The position numbers and the translations under genes were made by a program. A stretch of 64,000 bases of DNA, taken from positions 13,844,233-13,908,232 of the forward strand of contig NC_045140.1 of assembly GCF_008831285.2 (NCBI RefSeq). Reading direction: 5' to 3'. Below, piece by piece: positions 48,933 to 61,800 of this stretch (its first letter is position 1; every line of letters begins with the position of its first letter). Source of the stretch: Nymphaea colorata. Taxonomy: Eukaryota > Streptophyta > Magnoliopsida > Nymphaeales > Nymphaeaceae. Under the pieces are notes generated by a model. That model was not told where the DNA came from, searched no databases, and saw nothing but the letters and a program-made list of their open reading frames with translations.

Positions 48933-50958
48933 CTGTTTTCCTGATGGAGAGACAAGTGTGATCACTGAAATGAAGTCGCATTCTGCGTAAAGGTCAAGCC
49001 TAGAGGATGACAGTTTTGTAATTGCATCCAGGAGAAAAATCCATGAAAGAACCCCAAGCTTATGCATAACTACATAAAGGTGGTCTAGATTTTTCTAAAA
49101 ATATGAACCACATCAAGAATGTGAGAAAAATGAAGAGTGGCTTCAGGAGATACTCAAATGGGGAGGTGCTTGAGCGGAAATTTGTGTTTGTATATCCACC
49201 TACTCCTCGAGCACCGTGTCAGCACATTTAAGCACCTAGAAAATTTTTAATAGACAAAACAAGGTTGGTGATGCTACCAAGTATGAACCTGGTACTTTTT
49301 TTCTTTTAGATTAACTTAGCAACACCTTAAAGCCATGGCGCGTTCTGTCTGGACTGAGGTTGAACTTTAAAAAACTTTCAAATTGAAGGAAGTTGAGTTA
49401 AACATATGTGACGGATTCTTGGCATAAAATATTGAAGAGTTATCCAAATCACATAATATTTTTTTGTATATCACTTTCATAGACTGTTTTGATAGCCAGA
49501 AAATATTTAACCAAAACAAAAAATCTTCCTACATACCCCATGAAAATTTCTCTGGGGAAAATGTTTTCTGTTTATTTTTTTCCCTTCTGAAACATGTAAA
49601 GGGCAAAATTTTCTCCTTGCTTGACTTTCAGGAACGGATGGATTTCACCCCTGCGATACAGCCTGAAACTTCTTTCTAAGGTGTCAAATCCACCCTGCAC
49701 AAAACAAACATCTGCAAAAAAAGTTTACCTGAATGGTTATTGCTGCTCTGAGAGGGCTGTTCTTTCTCTCTCATACTAACAGGAATCAAGGTAAGTGTCA
49801 AAGTTTTCAAATGAACTCCTTGGCATCCTTTTGCTGATAAAGACCCGAAGAAATGGATGTTTTCAATTGCCCATGAGAGCTGGACGATGACTTTGGTGCT
49901 GCGTAAACTACCGTTGATTTATACATTCTACCCATCAGAAGTGAAATGCCATAATAAATAAATTGTTCTTCAACGTTTTTAATTTAGAAAGTTTTGTCAC
50001 ATCAATTCCCATAAAATTGGGATAATTACATGAAGATCAGATGCATTTGTAGGTTTTACATGGAAAGTGGCAGCGTCGATGAGCCTAAATATAGGTTAAT
50101 CCAATTCCAATGCTAATGACAAATGGCATCAGAATCAAGCCTAGCATCAAATCTACCAAGTTGTCAATTTGGTGAATCGGTTGATTCAACAATTCAGCTG
50201 AACCAGTTTTGAATTGACAAAAAAATATTAATGTTTAAAAAATGAATATAAAAGCATATAAAATTCATGGGAAAAAAATATTTAAAAACCTTTAAAAATA
50301 GTTTCAAAATGACACATAAAGCTCTTAATCTGTCATAAAATCGAACTAGTTTGCCACTGACGCACTTCGAATCGGTCATTCTGATAACATCTGGAAACAT
50401 TGTGATTTGGATTCGAAGATCTCTACCCAACATCTGGGATTTAGCTTTGGTGGCTTGGAGCATCCTTGGTCTCCAATCCAAGAGAAACTACTGAACTTGA
50501 GACCTCTCGCTTCCATGCTGAGATTGAAGATGAGTTTCGTTTGCCCACAAGATTTTCAGTATTTGGACGGTAAAACCTTCAAGATGAAGGATGATAAAAA
50601 TTCAACACTTGGGAGTAATGCTGCTTAATATATAGTTTGAAGGGAATCTGGCTAATTCCCAGCTTTTTTTTCTTTTCATAAAATTGCTATCTTTTTCTTT
50701 ATTGTTTAATATATTTATGATATGACATGAATCCTGCACAACTCAGCAGCCCCACACCATTCAAGATCCACAAATCTGTTATTTCAAGATTAGTAACAGG
50801 TTTAATACGAAATGATTTGAATTCAGGACAGCTGTGTACATGGAGAACCAGGTCAAAATGGAACCATGTAAAGACAAAAATGACAAAATGTTCACACCCT
50901 ATCTGACCCCTTTTCAACCTCTATGGGCTTCTATAGAGAAATGTCTATTATTAGGCTT
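48930..50958. other. Intergenic DNA, nothing definable
   Basis: Short open frames here have no recognisable motif. No repeats of note were seen by eye. Confidence 0.4.
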
Positions 50959-51455
50959 TAGGGGTGCACAACGAGTCGAGTTACTCGAACTCGACTCGTT
51001 TAACTCGACTCGTTAAGTCGAGCTCGAGTTCACGAGTCAACTCGTTTAACTAATCGAGTCGAGCTCGAGTTCACTTTGCGAACTTGTTAAAGCTCGTCTC
51101 GGCTCGATTAACATACCGGTTTTAAAAAAACCGGTTCACTAGTCACGACTCACTTCTTCTCAAACGAGTTAAACGAGTCGAGCTCGACTATTGGTTTAAT
51201 TCTTAAACGTTAAACGAGTTAAACGAGTCGAGCTCGACTAAACGAGTTAAACGAGTCGAACTCGACTATTGGTTTAATAATTAAATGTTAAACGAGTTAA
51301 ACGAGCCGAGCTCGAGCTCGACTATGTATAGTCGAGTCGAACTCGAGCTCGTGTTAGGAACTCGACTCGAGTTCGAGTTCGAGCTCGAGCATTTCGAGCC
51401 GAGTCGAGTTCAAGCTGGGTGAGCTTGAGCTTGACTCGGCTAGTGTGCAGCCCTA
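50959..51455. mobile_element. hAT-type non-autonomous element 2 (GAGTCGAGCTCG-rich)
   Basis: 497 bp with a perfect 8-bp target duplication TTAGGCTT (50951-50958 and 51456-51463). It starts TAGGGGTGCACAACGAG and ends GTGTGCAGCCCTA, the same termini as the element inside Copia-1. The interior is built from AAACGAGTTAAACGAGTCGA and GAGCTCGAGTTCGAG arrays. No coding capacity. Confidence 0.92.
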
Positions 51456-52718
51456 TTAGGCTTACTTAAAAAAAGAGACCACTATATGTGATTTGCTTAA
51501 AAAGAGCCTCACTTTTTATGGAAACTATTAAAAAAAGGCTTCAAGCAAACTTCGGTCATCTAGAAAGCCAAAAAAAAAAAAAATACTACATTTCTTATTA
51601 ACATTACTCTCTCTGTATTCTTATAATCTTATCATTTTCATTTACGGTCTTCCATTTGTTAGGTTAAAGAAAGTTTCCATCAAGCTCTTATCTGATAGCT
51701 TTTGAGAAAAGTCACATCATTTATTAAAATAATTATAAAAGTGGCCTTTTCTCAAACCTGTAATCAAAAAGTGGGCGCCGGGAAAAATCAACTTTTCTTA
51801 GCCTACCACAAGCATTTACTTGTCAAAGCGTCGTTTAAAAGTTGGCTCGCCATTAATACTTTTGTAATGGAGTCGCATCTTTTGTCCCGTTTGCCAGGGT
51901 TTAGTGGACGAGAGTGAAAGATGGGGGCGTCAGTCTTTGTTTATGCCTTTTGAACCCCTTTTTAATGGATTAATGGAGAAAATTTCTCCCACCGGGGAAA
52001 GAGAGGGAGAAGAAAAAGCTTCGAGAACCAATTTTTAATCAATTTCAGAAAAGGCCAAGCATTTCAATTTTTCAATAACGGGTCGCCTTCTTTACCCAGC
52101 TCAACGCCTGCCTTTCTCCTTTCAAGTTGGGAAATAATAGAACCGGCGGAAGAAAAGTGGACTTCCCCACTAACAAAGTTAGTGCCCGATATTGTTCTTT
52201 TTATTCCCACTTTGATTGTCCTTTTTCAAGTTGAAAACTATTTATATTTATTCCCCATAGGAGAAAGACAAGGATATTACAAGGACAATGCACAATGATT
52301 AAAATCAACAACCAACCAACGTCACCTGTCACTGTCAGCAAGATAGCTCATGTTAAGCAAATTTTAGAATAAAGCAATTTTCTAGTTAAGCCCAAAAATA
52401 TTTGTCAAAATGCACGCCAAAAAAAGTTCAGATCACAGTCACCTGAGTCCGTTTGATTTGAGCTCGCACCCTCGCATCCGCACGGACGCGTTGCGGGTGC
52501 GCTCCAAGTGCGCACCCAATCAGCACCCGCTGATGAGCTCGCACCCAAACCGCACCCGGAGGTTGGATCTAGTTTCCAAATCCAAACCAAGTGTATGGTT
52601 TGGATTTAAATCTGATTTTGGAAAAAAACCAGATCCAAAATCCATAAAATCAAATCCACCATTCTCACCCGTTGGCCATTACATCTAATTTAGATAGATA
52701 TATTATATGTTCTCTTTT
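51456..52718. other. Intergenic DNA with a repeat-like GC patch
   Basis: At 52,460-52,560 is a GC-rich patch of CGCACCC words. It is followed at 52,560-52,640 by TTTGGATTT/AAATCCAAA palindromic text that recalls the TTGGAT-rich blocks at 11, 15 and 20 kb. No coding sequence is supported. Confidence 0.4.
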
Positions 52719-52980
52719 CTCTTTAAAAAAAAAACGATACAGGACTAAAGAATGGTGGCTTTCATAAAACAATCTGTTTGTCTTTTTTTCAAACATTTCT
52801 TTTTTGATTTTTTCCCACTACTACAATAAAATGTATAATTTTAATTGTGTTATTTAATTTCTACAAAAAATTAATAATAATAATAATATTATTATTAATA
52901 TTAATAAAATATCTTCACACACCGCCGCACCTAATTTTTTTGAAATGTGCCGCACCGGCACCCGCACACAGGTGACATAG
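52719..52980 (-). repeat. Dispersed GC-headed repeat, copy D
   Basis: Reverse complement of copy A (23186-23463) over nearly its whole length, with the same GTCCTGTATCG end, the same AT body and the same GTGCGGC head and CTATGTCACC end. The two differ mainly in A/T-run lengths. About 740 bp downstream of the SAP gene's stop codon. Confidence 0.8.
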
Positions 52981-53661
52981 GCAGATAATCAACCAAACTA
53001 TACAGTCAATGAGTTTAAATTATGGTTCATTCGCTCTTTTGGTACCGGAACGGAACATCGAACATTACCATCCATGTTTTCCGAATTCAGCTCTTTCACG
53101 TGCTCCACAGGCATTAAAGGCAAAATAGTTGGGCCTAGGAAAGGAAAAGACAAGCAGGAAAGTTTCAATTTTTCCAACCAAACTCAAATTTTAGTCACTT
53201 TAATACGAGTGTACATGCAGCAATATTTAAATAATTGTGGATACAATACGTTTCAGCCCACAGATTTAGCAAACCACCGCAGCCCACAGATTTTCCGTAA
53301 TAACGAAAACCATAAGAACACCTCCCCGAACAAAGAACAAGAATAGATGTCGCGCACGCCTCTACGAAAAGGTACGCAATTCAAAATATGAATGGTGTGG
53401 ATTGAGAGAATCTAGATACAATTGAAAACCGAATTCTGGTTATAAACAAAATGCCAAAACCTCACTACTATCTTTTAACTGATTACACTCCTATCCAACA
53501 AAAACTTCTTAATCGAGAAGATTGGCATTTCAGGATCCATCAAACAGAATAAAATGGATAATTACAGCCATGAAATACCAACCGCTGCTACCAGATGCTT
53601 TACCAGAGAAAAATGATCCTTTCAATCAAAATTTTGAACTATCAGAAATCAGAAAGCTCGT

Positions 53662-53798
53662 TTACTCAGAAACCTTGCTTCTTGAGGCTTCTTCCCCTGA
53701 TTTATTCTTGGACGCTGCAGATTTTCTCCTTTCAGAATGCTCCCTTAAGCGTTCAACAAGTTCATCCTAAACATGAAATTCCAAAGTTTAGTCAAGAA

Positions 53799-53848
<50 letters not shown>

Positions 53849-55815
53849 TGGTAAGAGGCCGGATCTATCCAGCTGGCAGGAGAAATCCACGTCATATGAG
53901 AGAGAGAGAGTGAGAGTGTATGTGTGTGTCTGTATAAATTGTGCCTTCCAAAGTGGTACTCCTAGCACTTTTTGAACCATGAGACAAGTCGTGAGTCCCA
54001 AAAGTGCTTCAAAAAAAGTAGGAACACGAGACACCAGCACCACTGGGAAGGAAACAACTCTCCCCCTCTCCTCCCCCCTACCCCTCCTCTCCAGCCACCC
54101 ACCCCACCGCCGCCCACCCCCACCCCCTAAATTTTGTGACTGCCTATCCCTTGCTCCCTTGAACAGAGGAATACGCACGGTAGGCATTAACTGTACCATG
54201 TTATCTAGTTTGCAAGAACCCATTTAACATGGTTTGTGAATGAGATTGTCCCCTCGACTTTACATTTACTTGAAATTTTTAGCCTTAAAGAAGGTAGGTG
54301 ACCCCAACATGTTTCACTAAACAAACATGATGACCACATTCAACATGTTATTCTTGGGGCTCAACGGAAGAACAAAACATGCTATTTTCTATCAGGTAGT
54401 TGGTCTTGCCTTTTTGCCCTTGGTTGATAACCCCTTGGCTTTCAAAAGAGCACGAAGTCTTTCCACAGTCATATTCTGCAAGTCCTCCAAATCATTACCT
54501 TCATGAAAACAACCCGTCAGAATAATAAACAAGGTATAACAGAAGTTTGTGCATTTCAACCATGGATTTTCCAACAATGCTATGAGCTTCCTATTAGGGA
54601 ATATAAGCACTAGAAGACTGGGTGAGATGCATTGTGCTGCTTGAAATCCTGATGACAAAATCGTGATTATAAAAAACAGGCGCATAGGGCGACAGGAGGC
54701 ACATAAGAAAACTATAGAAAATCATTAAGATTCAGCACATATGCAGTCATAATATATGAAAAAACCAAAGCTTAGAAAATCTAGTCAAATTAGCATGCAA
54801 CCAGGGGCGGGGCCAACTTGGATGAGCTGAAGGTACAAGAAATTAGATCCAGTACAGCTAAAAAGAGGGAAAACCCTAAAACGAGCCAAACTATTTGAAT
54901 CCCTAGTTAGGAATGGACGTGGGGTCTACAATTAAGACCTAATTCGCAAAACTGCTTTACTTGTTAGAATACATACCTAATGAATTTGTAAGGTTAAAAG
55001 CCATTACCTTTTCTGATCTGTAAAAAATAGAAACTACAGATGTTTACTTTTTCTACCTTGTAATGGACTATTTATAGAACGAACACAAATATGTAAAGGA
55101 ATTAAATGTACCTTTAGCTCAGACAGCAATTACTGCAGCCAGAGAAACTAGAACCATCATAAGTAGCAAGGACAAGAATTTATATTTAAAGAATTATTTG
55201 AAATACATAAGTGACCAAAACAAATAGATAGATCCTGCCCAACTTTATTGTCATGCTTTGTCACGTGGGTAAGGATATGGGTGCTGGTATGGATACTGGA
55301 TCACTTTCAAAAAATTTGGCCACAAAGACAAAGCCATATATATATATATATATATATATAACTCATCATTCATATTATAAGTGCCAATTGCCAAATCAGT
55401 TCATATTCATAGGATAAAACAACACTAACAGACGAAAGCCCTAAATTTTGGACTTGTTCAAAATTGACCAAGTCCAAAATTGGACAGTTTCGGCCTTGGG
55501 TGCACTGACCACACCTGACACAATCAAAGCCACATCTGCACTCCGCAGCTGCACCCGTACATGTACCCATGTCCAGTCATTTTCACACGGGTGCCTCGCC
55601 ATTTTGCAAGTGTTCATGACTTCATGTTAGATAGTTGCCATGTCACGAGAACACCTTTAAAGGGCCAACAGACCCATATACACATTATTTTTGTACCTTA
55701 CTTCTAGCACATTATTTTTGTACCTTTGACTTCTAAATTAAAGAACTGATGTCATCTGTTTCTAGCAAAATCTTCTAGGGAGGAGGGTGATGACCCATTT
55801 TATTTTGTGTGTGTT

Positions 55816-55857
<42 letters not shown>

Positions 55858-58800
55858 GTTTCACAAACCAAGGACCTAAATTGTCCAAATCAAAGTTCAG
55901 ATGTACGTCGTTCAAGACCCTAGAAGGACTAGTGGGTCCTACTTATTCAGATAAATGAATATATATATATTCAAATGGAAATAAATGTAGAAATGCATAT
56001 ATTTATACAAACAATGCACATATAACATAGGTTAAGGATTAGTTGGCTGACCGCTGACCAATTGATTAGTGCGACCAACTATTTACTGGTTTTAAACACG
56101 GGTTAGTTAATAAGCAACTGTTGGACTAGTCAGCTGACTGGTCGGAACTCTAGCAGCTAAGCCGAGGACCACAACTATCTTCAAACATATGAAATCTTGC
56201 CAGCACCCACACCAACAGTCATCTGTAGCACTTTTACATTTTTTTAACAGCTTAACTTACACTTGAATTCACATTCATCTTCTTAAGAAGGTGTATGTGC
56301 GTGTGTACTCTTTGTCTTGTAGCTACAGACCATGGCACATTACGCATGTTAAGCATGACCTTGATAAGCTTGTTCACTGACATGATTAGATGATTTTCTC
56401 ATAATTATGAGCTTCCAAAAGCACACAAACATAAACTGCATATTCCTATAATTGAATCATCCAATTTTCTGGTTTTTACATAGTTTGTCAGATGCCATTA
56501 GTTTGTCAGATGCCATTTTCAGTTTCTTAATGAACCAAGTAAAATATCAAGCTAGTGAAAGCAATCATAAAAACTTACCCCTGCATCGACTGCTGGAATC
56601 ATTGGCCTTGTTTGCTCTCTTTGCTGACGATCTATCTAGCCCTCGTTCAGCAGATCTGGATAAAACCCAAATATATAAGAAAATGAAACTAATTTAGAAG
56701 ATGAACAACAGAGGATGTACTGATGTTGAAAATTTATCCAATAAGAAAAATTGAGTGTATTCAACAAGTCAAATGAAAGTACTAAAAAGTAATGTTCAAG
56801 GGAACAAACTTGGGAACGTTCCTAAAATCTGCATGCCTTGGGTGAAGTACCATAATTTTGTTCCCACATTTTATTGCTCGACCAATAAAAGTATCAGTTA
56901 ACAAGTCAAATGTCCATTCAGCTTCTAAGAAAAGCATTTTTGGATACTAAAGCTTTCCAAAGAAGAATACTGAAGTAGAAAACAGAATGCTTTTCTTTGA
57001 AGGAGGTAGCAACCTGCTTGTGAATCAATACTGGCATGCAGATGATATTTATTCTTCTATGGTTGGTCGAAAAAGTAGAGAAAAAGCAAAGGGAAAAGGG
57101 GTAGGAATGCTACCTTTTGCCTTTTGTACCTTCAGCTACATTTTTTGCCTTTGTTTCATGCTTTTTCAGTGTAAGAGCCCTGATCAGTATGTTGGTCTGG
57201 TCTGTCCTTATCACTTGGTCCACTGAATGAATGACAGATAGTAAATCACCAAGCTTCAGCAGAGCATTTAATCAGAATCCAAATAAAACAGATAATCCTG
57301 ATTTCTTGCTCAAACCCAGCTTTCTAGTTTATCCCAGGAAACAGTAGAAGCTGTATGAATAATTGAAATTGCATGATGAAAGCAGCTATGCACATAAGCT
57401 ATAATTTTAACTAAAAGAAAAAAAGAAAAGGACGATTCTAATTTCTGTATAACCTTCTTTATCCATGGAATTTTGAATTATTTAAAACACTACAAAAGAG
57501 ATCTCACCTGGTTGCAAACATAAAGCACCCTAAATTTTTTATGAATACATTTTTTAGTACAAGAAAATTATCCAGAAATATCCAAAACAGTCCCCATCCC
57601 TTGTTTCAACTTTTCAATGAACTGGCACCATATATTTCTTTGCTTGCACTTGTGACTCCATCCTTTGCTTATATTCTTTAGAGCAAGCGGTTCGCCTAGA
57701 CAAACCATGACCAGCCCAGATACATCATTCAAAGCTTAAGCGCATGAAACAAAAAAAAAAATGTTGGCTAAATTGGTAAGGATTAACTTTTCTTTCTTTT
57801 CTTCACAGCTTGTCAGTTGTATGTAACTTCCAAACTATTTTAAACAAAAAGCATAGATGGTCATTCACCATCTTGCAAGCATGCATGTACTTACCAAAGT
57901 GATCGAGTAACATAAACATTCTCTTTCACCTAGAAATAACATTCAGTGATCTACTATTCTGTATAAAATTAATGCTTCATTAGACAAAATTTTAAATTTA
58001 CACAAGATTACTACATATTTTACTTGTTTGGTTTCAGTATAATGTTTTATATTCCAGAAATTATCAGTTTAGGAAAGTCATGGATTCTGTTTTCGATTTG
58101 TAGAGGAATTGGAGAAAAAATAAAGGTAAATCGTATTAAGGAAAAAAAATTGTGTTATGCTTCCCAAAAAAAGAACATGCCAAAATACATATAGAACTCA
58201 AAATACGAAAAGGTTGCAGAAAGAAAAGGATTGCCATTACAGACACATAATAATATCATACCAGGGGGAGTTGTGTCCTTGTCACACACATATGAACGCA
58301 AGCCACCCTACATTGAAGTTTCAAAGTCAGTGGCAATAAAAATAACTTGGCAAAAACAAGTGTTTTACTAAGAAGGTGAAACAAAAAACTCGAATTCAGA
58401 TCAAGACCATATGCATCAGAAACCGCACCTGGTGATGAAACATTGTCAAAAATATCATTCTCTAGAAAATATCAACAGTGCTTTTCTTGGGTATTTTTTC
58501 ACGAAGTTGTTCTTCTTGGGAAAATCTCATGAAATACTCAGCATCTTTAAAAAATTAATTAAAAAAATCCTCAAATTTAAAATAACCCAAAATATCAAGA
58601 AAATATCACAAGATTTTCCTTTAGGCGAGATTTTCAAAATCTCACACAAGGTTTTGCTGTTTTCTTGTTTTACCTATTTTTCTTGTAAATATCATGAGAT
58701 TTTCAAAAATCTAGCAATATCTGTGACTAAATGATTTGGAGGATTCAAACACACTTCATGCAATAAGATAGGACTGTCATTATGCTATATGCACAGTGAT

Positions 58801-61800
58801 AATAATGTTCAATTCAAAGGTTCACTAGCACAGGTACCTTGCAATTCAAAACATTGCATGGTGTCTACTATTCCAAGTGCTAAGAGCCAAAAGCAGAATA
58901 TTTACATAGGGGGAGCAGTTATCTTTTGAAGAAGTTTCAGGGGGTTGCATAAGCATCTTCTGCATACTCATCAATGGTAAAATTAGTCTTTTGAATATTC
59001 AAGGGAGGCCAGGATGACCTGGTTCCACTCCTATCATGCTGCCAACAGCACTAGCAACAATGGGTTGATGAAAATGATAATGACATTAATAATGACCGGA
59101 GACACAAGACTTTCTATTGTGAAAAAGTATGACAAAACTATTGATAAGCTTGTCAAATCACCCTTTTCAAATGCCCTGTTCTTTGCTATAACATCCAGCG
59201 CAAGATGGACCATTTCCCTACAGGATTGTCACCCTTTGTCTTCCCTTCTTTGCCTAGGGACTATTCACTAGAATCACAGCATCACTGATTAATCATAACA
59301 AAAATAAATAATCTCTATGAAATTAAAAATAAATTCATGAATTACCATCCTCCATTACATAAAAGAAACTCCCAACAGATTTAACTCTTTTACCTCAGAT
59401 GGTATTGTTTTGAAAAGTATGCCATTAACCAAACGCATGTATCTCAAAACAGCCCTTGGCCCTCAATACATGATTTAGTAACAATGAGTGTAGGAACATG
59501 ATCCAGTAAACAGCCAGCCATGCCATGTCTTCCATGTATATTATTGGCTAAAGCTGACTTTCATTATTTTGTGTGTCCATTGCAGCCTATTATGAATTCC
59601 ACGAATACTACAAAGTAGATTGCTTTTCATTTGGCAAGAAGAAATGTCCTGTTATCAGCACTAGTTCTCTTTTACACACTGGCATCATTTTCAGCCGAAG
59701 ATGGCTTGAACAAATTCATAGTCTAGGCCTATTTGTGACCCAACAGGTTTCTCCAACATAAGAACTTTAATCAGCAGAGCAAGACTACTTGTGACCTTAT
59801 TAAGGTTATTATCCAACATAAGAACTTTAATCAGGAGGCATAAAAGATAAATAATAAAGAGAGCTGTATTCACTAGGTGGAAAGAAACTTTCTTGTTCCC
59901 TAGTGCTTGAGTACTTGCAAGTTTGCTAAATAGCAATTTGGTTATCTTCTCTTAGATCAGTAAATATAAATCTATACACATAAACACACATTTGGTACAT
60001 GTATACATGTATATACATGTAAACTTAGATCGTGTATACTACATATATATTAGAGACCTTACCTGGTGTGACTCCAAGTGCTCAGGAAGGCAATAAGAGA
60101 TCACAACTTCAAATAGTGATGACTTTTTGCCAGTAAGGCTAGGACCATCTATAATAAAGTGTAATCCAACACCCAATATACAAGAATGCAATGTATGATC
60201 CTTCTAGAGAACATGGATCCACATTGTCTGTACATCTACATATTTAGAAAATCTAAAGTTACCACAATGTGAACAAGCACAAGTTAATGTCTGCCAACTA
60301 AGCTTGTCAGCCTAAAGTGTAGATTCCCAAAAGAGGCTAAGCTCAATCTCTCGCTCAAGAAGGTCAATCAAACAGTTTCTTGGCTCCACCTTGACGTTCA
60401 TTTAGTTGTCTTATATGAGACTCGGGATATTCCCCACCCCATCGTACCTTTCACTCATACATTCTGCTCAAACTTCTGGATGCGGCCATTAGAGCGATGA
60501 GTACACAGCCAAAGAACATGTACTATTTTAAGAAAAGAGGGAACCTCACCCCTAAATGCAACCATTATCTTATTATACAGTACGTCAGTATCCCTTTTGA
60601 GATTCAATGATGCCAACTAGAGCTAGTTGAATGTGCAAGACACGATTAACAGCACTCCAAAGTAATGCCCATAAAGTACAAATTCACGTGCCATGCCAAA
60701 GCAATTTGCCTCCTCTAGGCCGCGATTACCACATAAAAGAGCACTATACTAGATGAAAGTGTTGTGTGCAAATGTGAAGCATGCTTTAGAGACAAGAATC
60801 ACAACACTTCTGAAGAGCCTAATAACTATCATTTTCGAAAAGGAAAGCCTGCTTCCAATATAAAGGAAGCACACTTCCTAGTCATGGGAAGCCGCTTTCT
60901 TATTTCATATGGACCAAGATTCCTAACTTGGAAGTTTTGATTCCCTTAAAAAACATTATTCATATTTTTCTGATAAAGCCTTCCTATTTTGTAGTTTTAC
61001 AATTCTTCCCAAATTAGGAAGGTAATTACCAGAAAATAACTACAGAGTTCGAAGCTAGGACTTAAGAAACAACAAGCAATCTTGATATGTTTCCTTTTTG
61101 TTCCTTTTAGCTTCCAGTTTGTTTTTATTTCCCCTTTCACTTTTCAGTTTGTTTCATTATTCATTTCCAACTCCATTATAGGTTTGCTTCTGACATCCCT
61201 CTTCCTATAATTTCTAGAATTCATTGCTTCTCATATCACTTCTAGCTCCCACTTCTATATTTGGGAACTTTGGTTGGATAGGATGTTTAATTAAGACTTA
61301 TAGTTATTTTATTTCTTTCAGTGCTATCTGTACTTGTGTTGGATAAAAACCTATACTATATACCTACAATACACAATATCCCATGTATCGTAAGCGTATC
61401 ACCCATATCATATCACCTGTATCATGCAATACAGGGACAAAACAAATTTTGTACTTCTTTTTAAAACAGTTCCTCCCTCATGCTTTCGAAACATCTCTAA
61501 AAGTTGTGAAAGGGAGAGGCTTTTCTAGAAAAATCGACTATATGTTGGTGAGAACATTCTATTTGAATGTGTTGAAACAATTAATGAAGAAAATGAGAAT
61601 GAAGATGAAGATGATGATGATTATCCTTGATTGATGATAATCATGATATTTGGCACTTGGCAGCGAACAATTATGTGTTGTGAACTTGTGATATAATCTA
61701 AACTCTAAAGCACTTCAAAGTTTAAACTTATGATGGATGCTTATTATGTTCTTCTGAATTTATGATTTCTTATTTATGAATGTGTTGCTGATATATTATA

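Noticed and set aside
57130-57222. Shorter form of SAP gene exon 3 using the donor at 57,129
   Set aside because: It would put exon 4 out of frame. The donor 16 bases further keeps the frame and leads into the SAP domain.
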